Below the pieces are notes generated by a model. It had not been told where the DNA came from. It saw nothing but the letters and a program-made list of their open reading frames with translations, and did no database searches. 23,793 nucleotides of DNA. Source: JBKPCD01 sp046727175 (GTDB lineage: Bacteria; Acidobacteriota; Vicinamibacteria; Vicinamibacterales; 2-12-FULL-66-21). Location: NCBI GenBank assembly GCA_046727175.1, contig JBKPCD010000211.1:1-23793 (forward strand), written 5' to 3'. Each line of letters begins with the position of its first letter. Position 1 is the stretch's first letter. Made by a program: the position numbers and the translations under genes. Shown piece after piece: positions 1-7,587 of the stretch.

Positions 1-140
1 GCGCGCTCGAAACGGCGATTCACGAGTATCTGACCATGACCAACGAATCACCGAAGCCGTTTGTCTGGACCAAAACCGCCGACGAGATTCTTGCCAGTGT
101 CGCGCGATATTGTGAGCGAATCTCTGACTCAGGACACTAG
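1..140 (+). CDS. IS630-family transposase, C-terminal fragment (cut by window edge)
   Basis: The reading frame is open from base 3 to the TAG at 138-140 and gives about 45 residues. They include PKPFVWTKTADEILASVARY, which closely matches the conserved C-terminus of IS630/Tc1-mariner transposases (PKPFVWTK followed by a helix ending near the stop). The DDE catalytic core would lie left of the window, so intactness cannot be judged. The gene converges on the sulfatase gene at 275-2362, and the spacer between them carries a perfect hairpin and a heptamer array. The family call rests on this one C-terminal motif, which is distinctive. Confidence 0.8.
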   Translation, partial: ALETAIHEYLTMTNESPKPFVWTKTADEILASVARYCERISDSGH

Positions 141-164
141 CAGGATGCTGAAAAACGCATCCTG
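141..164. terminator. Perfect hairpin just after the transposase stop
   Basis: CAGGATGC and GCATCCTG form a perfect 8-bp stem around the 8-base loop TGAAAAAC, starting at the base after the TAG stop. No T-run follows, so it is not a textbook intrinsic terminator. It could instead be part of the insertion-sequence end. The matching left end is outside the window. Confidence 0.45.
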
Positions 165-171
165 AATGGAC

Positions 172-241
172 AATGGGAGATGGGAAATGGGAAAACCCGA
201 CACATTTTGCCATCTCCCATTTGCCATTTGCCATTTGCCAT
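172..241. repeat. Heptamer array (GCCATTT family) with inverted arms
   Basis: The left arm holds ATGGGAG, ATGGGAA and ATGGGAA. The right arm holds CATCTCC followed by three exact CATTTGC heptamers at 218-238. The arms are imperfect reverse complements, so the segment can fold into a long hairpin. It fills the convergent spacer between the transposase tail and the sulfatase/TPR gene. Confidence 0.75.
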
Positions 242-274
242 CAGGCCGTCTTCTTTCAGCGGCCTGCCTCGCCA

Positions 275-2362
275 TCAGCGGAGTGCCTTGAGCAACTCCG
301 CCGCGGCGCGGCGCTCGCGCTGGAAACGCGGCGGTGCGCTCGCGAGCAGATCGCGGTAGACTGCTCGGGCCTTCTCCGAGTTTCCAGTCTGCTGATACGC
401 GATTCCAAGATTCAGGCGCGCTTCGTAGAAATCCGACGCGTGCTGCAGTGCTCGCTCGAACCAGGGAATCGCGTCCGCGGGTTTGCCCTGCTGCACGAGC
501 AGCACGCCAAGGCCGTTTGCGGCATCGGGATACGACGGGTCCGCTTCGAGCGCACGACGGTAGGCGAACTCGGCGCCTGTGAAATCCTGCAGCTCCCGAC
601 GGGCGTTGCCGAGATTCGTCCAGTACGACGCGTTCGACGGGTCGCCTTTCGCCGCACGCTCGAATGCGGCGACGGCATCCGCCGCGCGGCCCGCGTCCGC
701 GTGCAACAACCCGAGTCCGTTCAACGCTGCCGCACTTGACGCGTCCAGCGCCAGTGCCGCCTGCTCGGCGCGCAGCGCTTCGGCGCCTTGTCCCGCGGCC
801 CGGGCGGCAACCGCAAGCTCGTGATAGAGCGACGCGTCAGCCGGCCATCGTGCAACGGCGGCGCGATAGACCGCGAGCGACTCCGCAGCTCTCCCCGACT
901 CCATCAGCGCGCGCGCGTAGGTGGACTGAAAGACTGACGCAGATGGGAACTGTGTCGAGAGCGCCTTCAGCGGCGCCAGCGACTCACGGCCGCGCCCGGC
1001 GCTCACGAGCTCGAGCGCAGACTCGAATCGTCGCCACGCGTCGATGACCTTCGCGGGATTCGGTGCGTTGGGATCGGGAGTCGAAGTCGATGCGCCACTG
1101 ACGTAGCCGAGTGCCCGCAACCGCTCGGCTGCTTCGGGAGAGACGACAGCGTCCTGCTTCACGTCGGATGTTCTTTGCAACTCGCCCAGCCGCTTCGTCA
1201 TGCCCTGGACGATTGCGGGCCGCTCGCCAGCAAGGTTACGGGTCTCTCCTGGATCAGCCGTGACGTTGTACAACTCGACTTCCGAGGATTGCACGAGCTT
1301 CCACTGCTCACCGATAAGCGCCGCAATCGGATGCCAGCCCGCGCTGCGTGGATACATTGTTTCGGCGTACACGTCTCGGGCAGACGCGCTACGCGCAAAG
1401 AGATCCGTGCCCGCGGCTGCTGACGCGACGCGGTCTCCCAGGCCGATCTTCCGCAGAATCGACGGCGCGAGGTCAGAGAGCGAGACGGGGGCCTCCACTG
1501 CCTCGGGCTTCAGCAACGGTGTCACGACAATCAACGGCACGCGGAGAGTGGAGTCGTATGCCAGCATGCCGTGCGTGTCCTCGTCGTGCTCGCCAAGGCC
1601 TTCGCCGTGATCACCGGCGACGACGATGAACGATGTATCGGCAAGGCCGCGGCTGGTCAATGCGTCCATCAAACGCGCAACCTGCGCGTCCGCGTAGGCG
1701 ACCTCGCCGTCGTATGGCTTCCCGCCCGCACGCGCGAGGAACTCGGCCGGCGGATCGTACGGCGCATGCGGATCGTAGAGGTGGACCCACACGAAGAACG
1801 GCCGTTTTGCAGTGGGTAACCACGCAAGCACGGCGTTCATGACCTCGGTCCCGCGGCGCTCCGCCTCCAGTCGCGCAATCGCGGCAGGATTGCGCGGAAT
1901 ACGATCGTCGTAGACATCGAATCCGTCCGCGAGCCCGAAGCGCCGGTCGAGGACATACGCGCCGACGAATGCCGCGGTCGAGTATCCAGCGTCGTGCAGC
2001 ACGTGCCCGAGCGGCGGCGGCTGCCCTTTGAACGCGAGGCCGTTCTCGCGCACGCCATGCTGCGGCGGCAGCACCCCGGTCATGATCGTGACGTGCGCCG
2101 GGAGCGTCAGGGGGACGGCCGTTCGCGCGTTCAGAAAGTGCACGCCGCGACTGCCGAGCGCATCGACCGTCGGCATCAGGTCGCGTCTCACGCGATCGGC
2201 CCGCAGAGTATCGATGGTAACGAGGACGATGTCCGGGCGCGTGGCCGGAGGCGGCGTGTTCGTGCCGCGACACGCCCCGGAGGCGGAGGAGACGGAGAGC
2301 ACGAAGAAGAGCGTCCACCGCGGAGTCACGGGGCACACGGAGATACGTTTGATGGAAATCAC
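275..2362 (-). CDS. Sulfatase/alkaline-phosphatase-fold hydrolase fused to C-terminal TPR repeats
   Basis: The 695-residue frame starts with a short hydrophobic segment ending SSASGAC, so it may be an exported lipoprotein. Residues ~44-310 are a sulfatase-type domain: DIVLVTIDTLRAD supplies metal-binding Asp (D51, D56) and GDHGEGLGEH (250-259) supplies the distal metal ligands. The nucleophile region reads VPLTLPAH (83-90), putting Thr86 where sulfatases have the formylglycine-forming Cys or Ser of CxPSR. A phospho- or phosphoethanolamine-type reaction is therefore as likely as sulfate hydrolysis. Residues ~455-690 are tandem TPR repeats (for example AALNGLGLLHADAGRAADAV), probably for protein contacts. 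The longest start is GTG at 2362. GTG at 2329 gives a more typical lipoprotein signal (MTPRWTLFFVLS, Cys20). Neither has a clear ribosome binding site. The substrate is unknown. Confidence 0.85.
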   Translation of the reverse strand: MISIKRISVCPVTPRWTLFFVLSVSSASGACRGTNTPPPATRPDIVLVTIDTLRADRVRRDLMPTVDALGSRGVHFLNARTAVPLTLPAHVTIMTGVLPPQHGVRENGLAFKGQPPPLGHVLHDAGYSTAAFVGAYVLDRRFGLADGFDVYDDRIPRNPAAIARLEAERRGTEVMNAVLAWLPTAKRPFFVWVHLYDPHAPYDPPAEFLARAGGKPYDGEVAYADAQVARLMDALTSRGLADTSFIVVAGDHGEGLGEHDEDTHGMLAYDSTLRVPLIVVTPLLKPEAVEAPVSLSDLAPSILRKIGLGDRVASAAAGTDLFARSASARDVYAETMYPRSAGWHPIAALIGEQWKLVQSSEVELYNVTADPGETRNLAGERPAIVQGMTKRLGELQRTSDVKQDAVVSPEAAERLRALGYVSGASTSTPDPNAPNPAKVIDAWRRFESALELVSAGRGRESLAPLKALSTQFPSASVFQSTYARALMESGRAAESLAVYRAAVARWPADASLYHELAVAARAAGQGAEALRAEQAALALDASSAAALNGLGLLHADAGRAADAVAAFERAAKGDPSNASYWTNLGNARRELQDFTGAEFAYRRALEADPSYPDAANGLGVLLVQQGKPADAIPWFERALQHASDFYEARLNLGIAYQQTGNSEKARAVYRDLLASAPPRFQRERRAAAELLKALR

Positions 2363-2373
2363 ACGTCCAAGTC

Positions 2374-2522
2374 GGCTCTGGCTTTTGGCTCCCGGCTTTG
2401 ACCTGCTCTGTTACGGTCGCCATAGCGGCAGCGACCCAATGCGTTCGCTCCTGTGACCGGTGAACCCGAACGTGTGCCACGATTTCTCCGGCACGCCCAG
2501 AATCCAAAGCCGAAAGCCAGAA
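2374..2522. repeat. Divergent spacer with inverted GGCTTTTGG-type heptamer arms
   Basis: The spacer between the divergent sulfatase and aminotransferase genes carries GGCTCTGGCTTTTGGCTC at 2374-2391 and further GGCTTTG nearby. The imperfect reverse complement, CCAAAGCCGAAAGCCAG, lies at 2504-2520. The same family recurs at 3949-3982 and 16252-16330. I see no credible gene in the spacer. Confidence 0.6.
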
Positions 2523-2544
2523 TGCCGCATCACGCTGAATACAT

Positions 2545-2550
2545 TACAAT
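2545..2550 (+). promoter_or_regulatory. Candidate -10 box of the aminotransferase gene, near-leaderless
   Basis: TACAAT ends nine bases before the ATG at 2560, so transcription would start about three bases upstream of the start codon and leave no room for a ribosome binding site. No convincing -35 box lies 16-18 bases upstream. The call rests on the -10 match and the missing Shine-Dalgarno sequence. Confidence 0.4.
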
Positions 2551-2559
2551 CGGTCCACT

Positions 2560-3882
2560 ATGGATGTCTCAACCCTCACGGAGCCGTTGACCAGCGAGCA
2601 GATCGTCGCGCTCACCAAGGCGCACACGCTCTTCGAGTGGTCTGCGCAATCGAAGGTGGATCCGATCCCGGTCGCGGGCGCCAAGGGCTGCTGGTTCTGG
2701 TCGCCCGACGGAAAGCGATACCTCGATTTCAACAGCCAGCTGATGTGCGTCAACATCGGCCACAGCGATCCGCGAGTCATCCGTGCGATTCAGGAGCAAG
2801 CGGCAACGCTTGCGTACGCCAACCCCTTCATGGCCACGGAGCCCCGCGCGCGGCTTGGACAGAAGCTCGCCTCGATCACACCGGGCGACATCGACACGTT
2901 CTTCTTCACGAACGGCGGCGCCGAAGCGAACGAGAACGCGATCAAACTGGCCCGCGCGTACACCGGGCGTCACAAGATCCTCGCCCGCTACCGGTCGTAT
3001 CATGGCGCGACGGCCGGCAGCATGATGCTCACCGGCGATCCGCGACGATGGGCATCGGAACCAGGCATGCCCGGCGTCGTTCATGTGCTCGATCCCTATC
3101 ATGGGGTGCAGCGCGGCTGGGACGACGTCGGAACAGCACTCGCGAATCTCGAGGAGGTCATTCAGCTCGAAGGGCCGCAAACGATTGCCGCGTTCTTCAT
3201 CGAACCGGTGACCGGCACGAACGGGATCCTCGTCCCGCCGGACGGGTACCTTCAGGGTGTTCGTGATCTCTGCACGAGGCACGGCATCCTGATGGTCGCC
3301 GACGAAGTCATGTCGGGATTCGGCCGCACCGGCGAGTGGTTCGCGGTCAATCACTGGAACGTCGTCCCCGATCTGATGACGATGGCGAAAGGGCTGACGA
3401 GCGCGTACGTGCCGCTGGGGGCAGTCGGGATGCGACGGGCGATTGCCGAACACTTCCAGGATCGCGTCTTCTATGGAGGTCTCACGTACAACAGCCATCC
3501 GCTCGCATGTGCGGCGGCACTGGCCACGCTCGCGGTGTACGAAGAGGACGACCTCATCGCGAAGGCACGCCGGACCGGAGAGCTCATGAAACAGTTGCTG
3601 CGCGATCTCGAAGCGCGTCACGCGATCGTCGGCGCAGCACGATCGATTGGTCTCTTCGGGATCGTCGAATTGATCAAGGATCGAGCGACACGGGAGCCAC
3701 TGGCGCCGTTCAACGGCACGTCGGAGCCGATGGGGAAGCTCGCCCGGTTCTTCCGCGAGCAGGGCCTCTACACGTTCGTCAGGTGGAACACGTTCTTCAC
3801 GAATCCTCCGTTGTGTGTAACTGAGGAAGAACTGAGGCAAGGGTTTGACATCATCGATCGGGGGTTGGCGGCAATAGCATGA
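2560..3882 (+). CDS. Class III PLP-dependent aminotransferase (omega-amino acid/taurine-pyruvate type)
   Basis: The 440-residue length is normal for fold-type I class III aminotransferases, which move an amino group, often from a terminal amine, to pyruvate or 2-oxoglutarate. Visible motifs are TNGGAEANENA (117-127, phosphate site), SYHGAT (146-151, stacks on the cofactor), VADEV (246-250, Asp248 contacts the pyridine nitrogen), GFGRTGEWF (253-261), and MAKGLTSAYVPLGAV (275-289), with Lys277 as the Schiff-base lysine. The wording resembles taurine-pyruvate and beta-alanine-pyruvate transaminases rather than acetylornithine or glutamate-semialdehyde enzymes, but the donor cannot be fixed by eye. 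The start is the ATG just downstream of a TACAAT box. The dehydrogenase gene follows 107 bp later on the same strand and may share the transcript. Confidence 0.88.
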   Translation: MDVSTLTEPLTSEQIVALTKAHTLFEWSAQSKVDPIPVAGAKGCWFWSPDGKRYLDFNSQLMCVNIGHSDPRVIRAIQEQAATLAYANPFMATEPRARLGQKLASITPGDIDTFFFTNGGAEANENAIKLARAYTGRHKILARYRSYHGATAGSMMLTGDPRRWASEPGMPGVVHVLDPYHGVQRGWDDVGTALANLEEVIQLEGPQTIAAFFIEPVTGTNGILVPPDGYLQGVRDLCTRHGILMVADEVMSGFGRTGEWFAVNHWNVVPDLMTMAKGLTSAYVPLGAVGMRRAIAEHFQDRVFYGGLTYNSHPLACAAALATLAVYEEDDLIAKARRTGELMKQLLRDLEARHAIVGAARSIGLFGIVELIKDRATREPLAPFNGTSEPMGKLARFFREQGLYTFVRWNTFFTNPPLCVTEEELRQGFDIIDRGLAAIA

Positions 3883-3885
3883 TGC

Positions 3886-3982
3886 CGTGCTTCGTGCCTC
3901 GTGCAGCGTGCGTGTGCCTCGTCTTTCAGCCGCGCGTCGCATGCACTTGAGGCCCAGAGCCAAGAGCCTTAAGCCAAAAGCC
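3886..3982. repeat. Two adjacent heptamer arrays between the aminotransferase and dehydrogenase genes
   Basis: From four bases after the aminotransferase stop, CGTGCTT, CGTGCCT and CGTGCAG heptamers run to about 3921. After a short spacer, 3949-3982 carries AGAGCCAAGAGCCTTAAGCC and AAAAGCC of the GCC(A/T)AAA heptamer family. The second array ends eight bases before the ATG at 3990, where a ribosome binding site would normally sit; none is visible. Confidence 0.65.
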
Positions 3983-3989
3983 GATTCTC

Positions 3990-5039
3990 ATGAACAACAT
4001 CGCAGTGATTGCAGGAGACGGCATCGGTCGGGAAGTCATCCCGGCGGCAATCGATGTCATCGAGCGCGCGGCGCCCGGAGCCGCGTCGTTGAAGTTCAGG
4101 GAGTTTCCATGGGGCTGTGATTACTACAGACAGAACGGCCGCATGATGGATCGCGACGGACTCGATCGGTTGAAGGAGTCCGACGCGATCTTTCTCGGAG
4201 CGATCGGCGATCCCGCCGTGCCGGATCACATCTCCGTCTGGGAACTGATCCTTCCAATCAGGCAGCGATTCGATCAATACGTGAACTTCCGGCCGATGCG
4301 CCTCATGCCCGGTGTCCACTGCCCGCTCGTGGGCCGCGCGGCATCTGACGTCGACATGATCTGCGTCCGCGAAAACTCCGAAGGGGAATACGCCGGCCTC
4401 GGCGGGCGGCTGCACATCGGGACTCCGCACGAAGTGGCCGAGCAGACCGGGCTCTTCACGCGTCGCGCCATCGAGCGCATCGCGCGATTCGGGTTCGACG
4501 TCGCGTCGAAGCGGCCGCGACGGCGCCTCGCAAGCGCGACGAAGTCGAACGCCCTGCAACACTCGATGGTGCTGTGGGACGACGCGGTGGCATCGGTCGC
4601 GAAGGAATACCCATCCGTCGAGTGGCGCAAGTATCACGTCGACGCGCTTGCGGCGCGCATGGTCACCGATCCCGGCAGCATCGACGTGATCATCGCCTCG
4701 AACCTGTTCGGCGACATCCTGACCGATCTCGGCGCCGCCGTGTCCGGCAGTCTCGGCGTTGCCCCCAGCGCCAACCTGAATCCGGAACGGAAGTATCCGT
4801 CGATGTTCGAGCCTATCCACGGTTCGGCGCCCGACATCGCCGGGCGCGGCATCGCAAACCCGATCGGCGCGATCTGGGCCGGCGCCCTGATGCTCGATCA
4901 TCTCGGGTTTCGTGATGGCCACGATCGGATTGTCGCCGCGATCGAACGCGTGCTCGGTAACGCCGGCCCGCGGACGCCGGACCTCGGAGGGAAGGCGACG
5001 ACTAAAGAGGTGGCGTCGGCGGTGGCTGCGGCCCTCTGA
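3990..5039 (+). CDS. NAD-dependent tartrate/D-malate-type decarboxylating dehydrogenase
   Basis: The 349-residue protein belongs to the isocitrate/isopropylmalate dehydrogenase superfamily, which oxidises and decarboxylates beta-hydroxyacids with NAD and Mn/Mg. Motifs are GDGIGREV (9-16), SVWELILPIRQRFDQYVNFR (82-101), RENSEGEY (127-134, Tyr134), the catalytic Lys185 in ATKSNALQHS, Asp218 in HVDALAARMV, metal Asp242/Asp246 in NLFGDILTD, and the nucleotide loop HGSAPDIAG (277-285). WGCDYY near residue 41 and the VWELILPIRQRF segment are typical of tartrate dehydrogenase/D-malate dehydrogenase (TtuC/DmlA) rather than leucine-biosynthetic LeuB. No leuC or leuD is nearby, which fits. It follows the aminotransferase on the same strand, so a joint role in degrading a carbon source is plausible. 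It converges on the SDR gene. Confidence 0.85.
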   Translation: MNNIAVIAGDGIGREVIPAAIDVIERAAPGAASLKFREFPWGCDYYRQNGRMMDRDGLDRLKESDAIFLGAIGDPAVPDHISVWELILPIRQRFDQYVNFRPMRLMPGVHCPLVGRAASDVDMICVRENSEGEYAGLGGRLHIGTPHEVAEQTGLFTRRAIERIARFGFDVASKRPRRRLASATKSNALQHSMVLWDDAVASVAKEYPSVEWRKYHVDALAARMVTDPGSIDVIIASNLFGDILTDLGAAVSGSLGVAPSANLNPERKYPSMFEPIHGSAPDIAGRGIANPIGAIWAGALMLDHLGFRDGHDRIVAAIERVLGNAGPRTPDLGGKATTKEVASAVAAAL

Positions 5040-5052
5040 ATCCCTCATCACT

Positions 5053-5192
5053 AATCCCTGATCCTGAATCCCTGATCCTGAATCCCTGATCCTGAATCCC
5101 TGATCCTTGCATCGACGAATCTGCGAATCGTCGAATCGCACGATCGAATCAGAGTTTGTCCGATTCACGATCAGGGATTAGGGATTAGGGAA
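5053..5192. repeat. Convergent-junction array: four 14-bp units with a matching inverted arm
   Basis: Four consecutive AATCCCTGATCCTG units (the last ending TT) occupy 5053-5108. A second, degenerate family (CGAATCTG, CGAATCGT, CGAATCGC) follows at about 5116-5140. The right arm at 5169-5192 begins GATCAGGGATTAGGGATTAG, the reverse complement of the first family. Each converging gene therefore meets AATCCCTGATC-type sequence soon after its stop. The likely job is a bidirectional terminator or 3'-end hairpin. Confidence 0.8.
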
Positions 5193-5999
5193 TCACATGC
5201 CCGGCGGAGTAAATCTGCCGTCGGCAGCCAGCCATCCGCCGTCGGCGTAGAGGACTGTCCCCGTCACGAAACTGGCGGCGTCGGACGCCAGGAAAATCGT
5301 CGGGCCCACCATTTCTTCGGGACGGCCCCACCGGTTGAACACGCTCTTGGCGGCGTACGCCTTGGACCATTCCGTGTGGTTCCTGATAGGTGACGTCAGC
5401 GGCGTCTCGACGACGCCGGGTCCGACGACGTTGACGCGCACGCCAAACGGGCCAAGTTCCGATGCTGCGCCGCGCGCCAGCTGCACGATGCCGGCCTTGG
5501 TCGCGGCATACACCGACTGACCTGGTTCGACGACCTGCGCCCTTATTGACGCGAACAGGACGATGCTGCCCCGCCGCCGGGCGGTCATGATTCGACCGGC
5601 CGCGCGGAGCACGTTGAAATTTCCTTTCAGGTTCAGGTCCACCACGCGATCGAACTCTTCATTCGCGTAGTCGAGGATCTTCTTGCGCACGTTGATGCTG
5701 GGCGTGCAGACGAGGATGTCAAGGCTGCCGTGACGGTTGACGACATCTCCAAGGACGCGATCGACGGCTGCGGAATCACGGATGTCGAGCGCGCCTGCCT
5801 CGCAGGCGCCGTGCTCGCGCGTGCGAGCGGCAACGCGTTCGGCGGATTCTGCGTTGACGTCGAGACAGACGACTCGCGCGCCGTGCTGCACGCAGCCAAT
5901 CGTGACGGCCTCACCGATTCCAGATCCGCCGCCGATGACCACGGAGATCTTGCCGGTCAAATCGAAAATGTTCTTCGTCGTCATCGTCGTAGTCGTCAT
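5193..5999 (-). CDS. Classical SDR-family NAD(P)-dependent oxidoreductase
   Basis: The 268-residue length and Rossmann fold are standard for classical SDRs. The nucleotide motif is GGGSGIGE (23-30), Asp48 at the end of the second strand suggests NAD preference, and the catalytic set is Asn123 (NLKGN), Ser151, Tyr164 and Lys168 (YAATK). The C-terminus has FVTGTVLYADGGW, the usual SDR end motif. The structural NNAG motif after strand 4 is replaced by CTPS (98-101), which is unusual. The first ATG (5999) sits in a run of ACG triplets and an in-frame ATG follows five codons later, so the start is uncertain by 15 bp. The gene lies 91 bp downstream of the symporter gene on the same strand and may share its transcript. 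The substrate is unknown. Confidence 0.9.
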   Translation of the reverse strand: MTTTTMTTKNIFDLTGKISVVIGGGSGIGEAVTIGCVQHGARVVCLDVNAESAERVAARTREHGACEAGALDIRDSAAVDRVLGDVVNRHGSLDILVCTPSINVRKKILDYANEEFDRVVDLNLKGNFNVLRAAGRIMTARRRGSIVLFASIRAQVVEPGQSVYAATKAGIVQLARGAASELGPFGVRVNVVGPGVVETPLTSPIRNHTEWSKAYAAKSVFNRWGRPEEMVGPTIFLASDAASFVTGTVLYADGGWLAADGRFTPPGM

Positions 6000-6003
6000 C
6001 GCC

Positions 6004-6058
6004 GTAGGGCGCGGGCTTCAGCCCGCGCCGCCATGCGGGGCTAAAGTCCCCGCCCTAC
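6004..6058. repeat. Cloverleaf palindrome, copy 1 (GTAGGGC...GCCCTAC)
   Basis: The outer stem is GTAGGGC/GCCCTAC. Inside are two hairpins: GCGCGGGC-TTCA-GCCCGCGC and GCGGGG-CTAAAGT-CCCCGC. The same two-hairpin design, with the same loop cores and orientation, recurs at 13781-13834. It sits in the 91-bp gap between the symporter stop and the SDR start, so it could affect readthrough or mRNA processing. It resembles a REP/MITE-type non-coding repeat. Confidence 0.8.
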
Positions 6059-6090
6059 AACCCTGCGAGACGAGAATTGCGGAGCAGTGT

Positions 6091-7503
6091 TCAGCGCACC
6101 TCGGCCGTGGACGTCGACGCCTTCCCATGCACGATCATCGCAACCCCGAACGCGAGAATGGCCGCGGCAACACCCGCCATCGCGGGCGTCCACCCGCCGA
6201 CTCCTGCCGCGCCATAACGGAGTTGGATCGTCATCACGACGGCAATACCGCAACCGATCGCGGCAAGCGCTTCGGGAGTTCCCGCTCGACGGATGTACAA
6301 GCCGGCGACGATCGGCACGAAGAGGCTCACGGACATGAGTGTATAAAAGATGCCGAGCGCGTCGACGATGCTCGCCGCGAGCAGCGCGACGACCACGCCA
6401 AGCACGCCGGCGAAGATCGCGGTCAGACGCGTGACCTTGAGCACTTGCGCATCGCTCGCGGCTGGATTCACGAACCGCTTGTACAAATCCTGCGACAGGG
6501 ACGTCGTCAGCATGAACAGCACGGCGTCGGCAGCGCTGACTTCTGCCGAGAATACCGCCGCGAGCCCAATCGCGCCGACGGCCGGCGGAACGACGTGCAT
6601 GAAGACGAGCGGAAGCGCAAGCTCGTAGTCGGCAGGCGCAAGCGCCGGGAACTGGAGGCGTGCCACCATGCCGAGCAGCACGGGGACGAGCGCATACGCG
6701 AACAATCCGGCCGCGTTTGCGCCTACGCCGATGCGAACCGCGCGATCGTCGCGCGCCCCGTACACCTTCTGAAGAAGGCCTGGCGAGACGACGAAGGCGG
6801 GACCGAGCATCGCGAGATAGACGATTCCCGAACCGCCGCCGCGCCACACATTCCAGTAATCAGGATGCGGCTGCAGCTCGCGAAGCGACGAGACTCCGCC
6901 TACGGCCGCCAGGGCGAGCGGCAATGCGATCGCAAACCCCACGAGCTTCACCACGAGCTGCACCACGTTGACGTACGCGGACGTGTGCAGACCACCGGCT
7001 GTGAAGTACGCGGTAATCACGATGCCGCCGAGGATGCAGCCGGTTGGCTTCGGGACGTCGAGGACTGCGGTGAGAACGCGGCTGATGCCAATCAGCTGAC
7101 CGCCGAGGATGAAAAGCGAACCGACCCAGAGGAGCACTCCAATCGCGGTGCGCACCGTCGGGCCGTAGCGAAACTCGAGATAGTCGCCGACCGTGCGCAA
7201 ATCGTGCGCCGCCGCGTGGCGTCGAATTGAGGGGCCGATCCAGAACGCGAGCACGATCGATCCAAGAGCGGCGGACCCAACCCACCACACAGCCGACAGC
7301 CCGTCGCGATATCCGAGACGCGTGGCGCCGACCGTGGATCCGCCGCCGATGTTCGCTGCCAGCATCGTGAAGAAGATCAGCCCCGGGCCGAGCGAGCGCC
7401 CGGCGACGAAGAAGTCGCCGGACGAGCGAACGCGCCGGCCGATCCAGAGGCCGAGCGCGACTTGCGCGATTGAATAGACGATGAGAAGGGCGAGATACGA
7501 CAG
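6091..7503 (-). CDS. Sodium:solute symporter (SSS) family transporter
   Basis: The product is a very hydrophobic protein of about 470 residues with roughly 12-13 membrane segments. SSS hallmarks are GDFFVAGRSLGPG before the second segment, AANIGGGSTVGA (sodium-site region), WWVGSAALGSIVLAFW, and SAEVSAADAVLFMLTTSLSQ followed by DLYKRFV, the conserved TM8 region with sodium-coordinating Ser residues. It would import an organic solute with sodium. The open frame continues upstream to 7812, but that part overlaps the divergent M20 gene and is not transporter-like. No ATG, GTG or TTG lies in frame near the first membrane helix. CTG at 7503, seven bases after GCGGGGA and about 20 bases after a predicted transcription start, is the best candidate. 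CTG at 7509 is an alternative. The SDR gene follows. Confidence 0.85.
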   Translation of the reverse strand: MSYLALLIVYSIAQVALGLWIGRRVRSSGDFFVAGRSLGPGLIFFTMLAANIGGGSTVGATRLGYRDGLSAVWWVGSAALGSIVLAFWIGPSIRRHAAAHDLRTVGDYLEFRYGPTVRTAIGVLLWVGSLFILGGQLIGISRVLTAVLDVPKPTGCILGGIVITAYFTAGGLHTSAYVNVVQLVVKLVGFAIALPLALAAVGGVSSLRELQPHPDYWNVWRGGGSGIVYLAMLGPAFVVSPGLLQKVYGARDDRAVRIGVGANAAGLFAYALVPVLLGMVARLQFPALAPADYELALPLVFMHVVPPAVGAIGLAAVFSAEVSAADAVLFMLTTSLSQDLYKRFVNPAASDAQVLKVTRLTAIFAGVLGVVVALLAASIVDALGIFYTLMSVSLFVPIVAGLYIRRAGTPEALAAIGCGIAVVMTIQLRYGAAGVGGWTPAMAGVAAAILAFGVAMIVHGKASTSTAEVR

Positions 7504-7529
7504 AAGCAGATCCCCGCTGCGGACTCGGC

Positions 7530-7558
7530 ATGCTAGTCCACGCTCACGCGTTTGACAA
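7530..7558 (-). promoter_or_regulatory. Promoter of the symporter gene, sharing its -35 with the divergent M20 promoter
   Basis: On the minus strand TTGTCA (7558-7553) and TAGCAT (7535-7530) are separated by 17 bases. Transcription would start near 7523, downstream of the out-of-frame ATG at 7531. This supports a start codon further in, such as CTG at 7503. The -35 box overlaps the opposing TTGACA by five bases. Confidence 0.5.
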
Positions 7559-7580
7559 CGCCTGGCCTTTCTTGTAATTA
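7552..7580 (+). promoter_or_regulatory. Strong sigma70-type promoter of the M20 gene, predicted leaderless
   Basis: A perfect TTGACA (7552-7557), a 17-base spacer and TAATTA (7575-7580) precede the ATG at 7588 by seven bases. The expected transcription start coincides with the start codon. No Shine-Dalgarno sequence is present. It is the best promoter match in the window. Confidence 0.7.
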
Positions 7581-7587
7581 CGCCTTC

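Noticed and set aside
2569..3963. Long open frame on the minus strand opposite the aminotransferase gene
   Set aside because: Its protein is Arg/His/Asp-rich with no recognisable motif and mirrors high-GC codon bias of the real gene.
5737..7230. 497-codon open frame on the plus strand opposite the SDR and symporter genes
   Set aside because: Low-complexity, charged translation spanning two real genes and their spacer; a high-GC antisense shadow.
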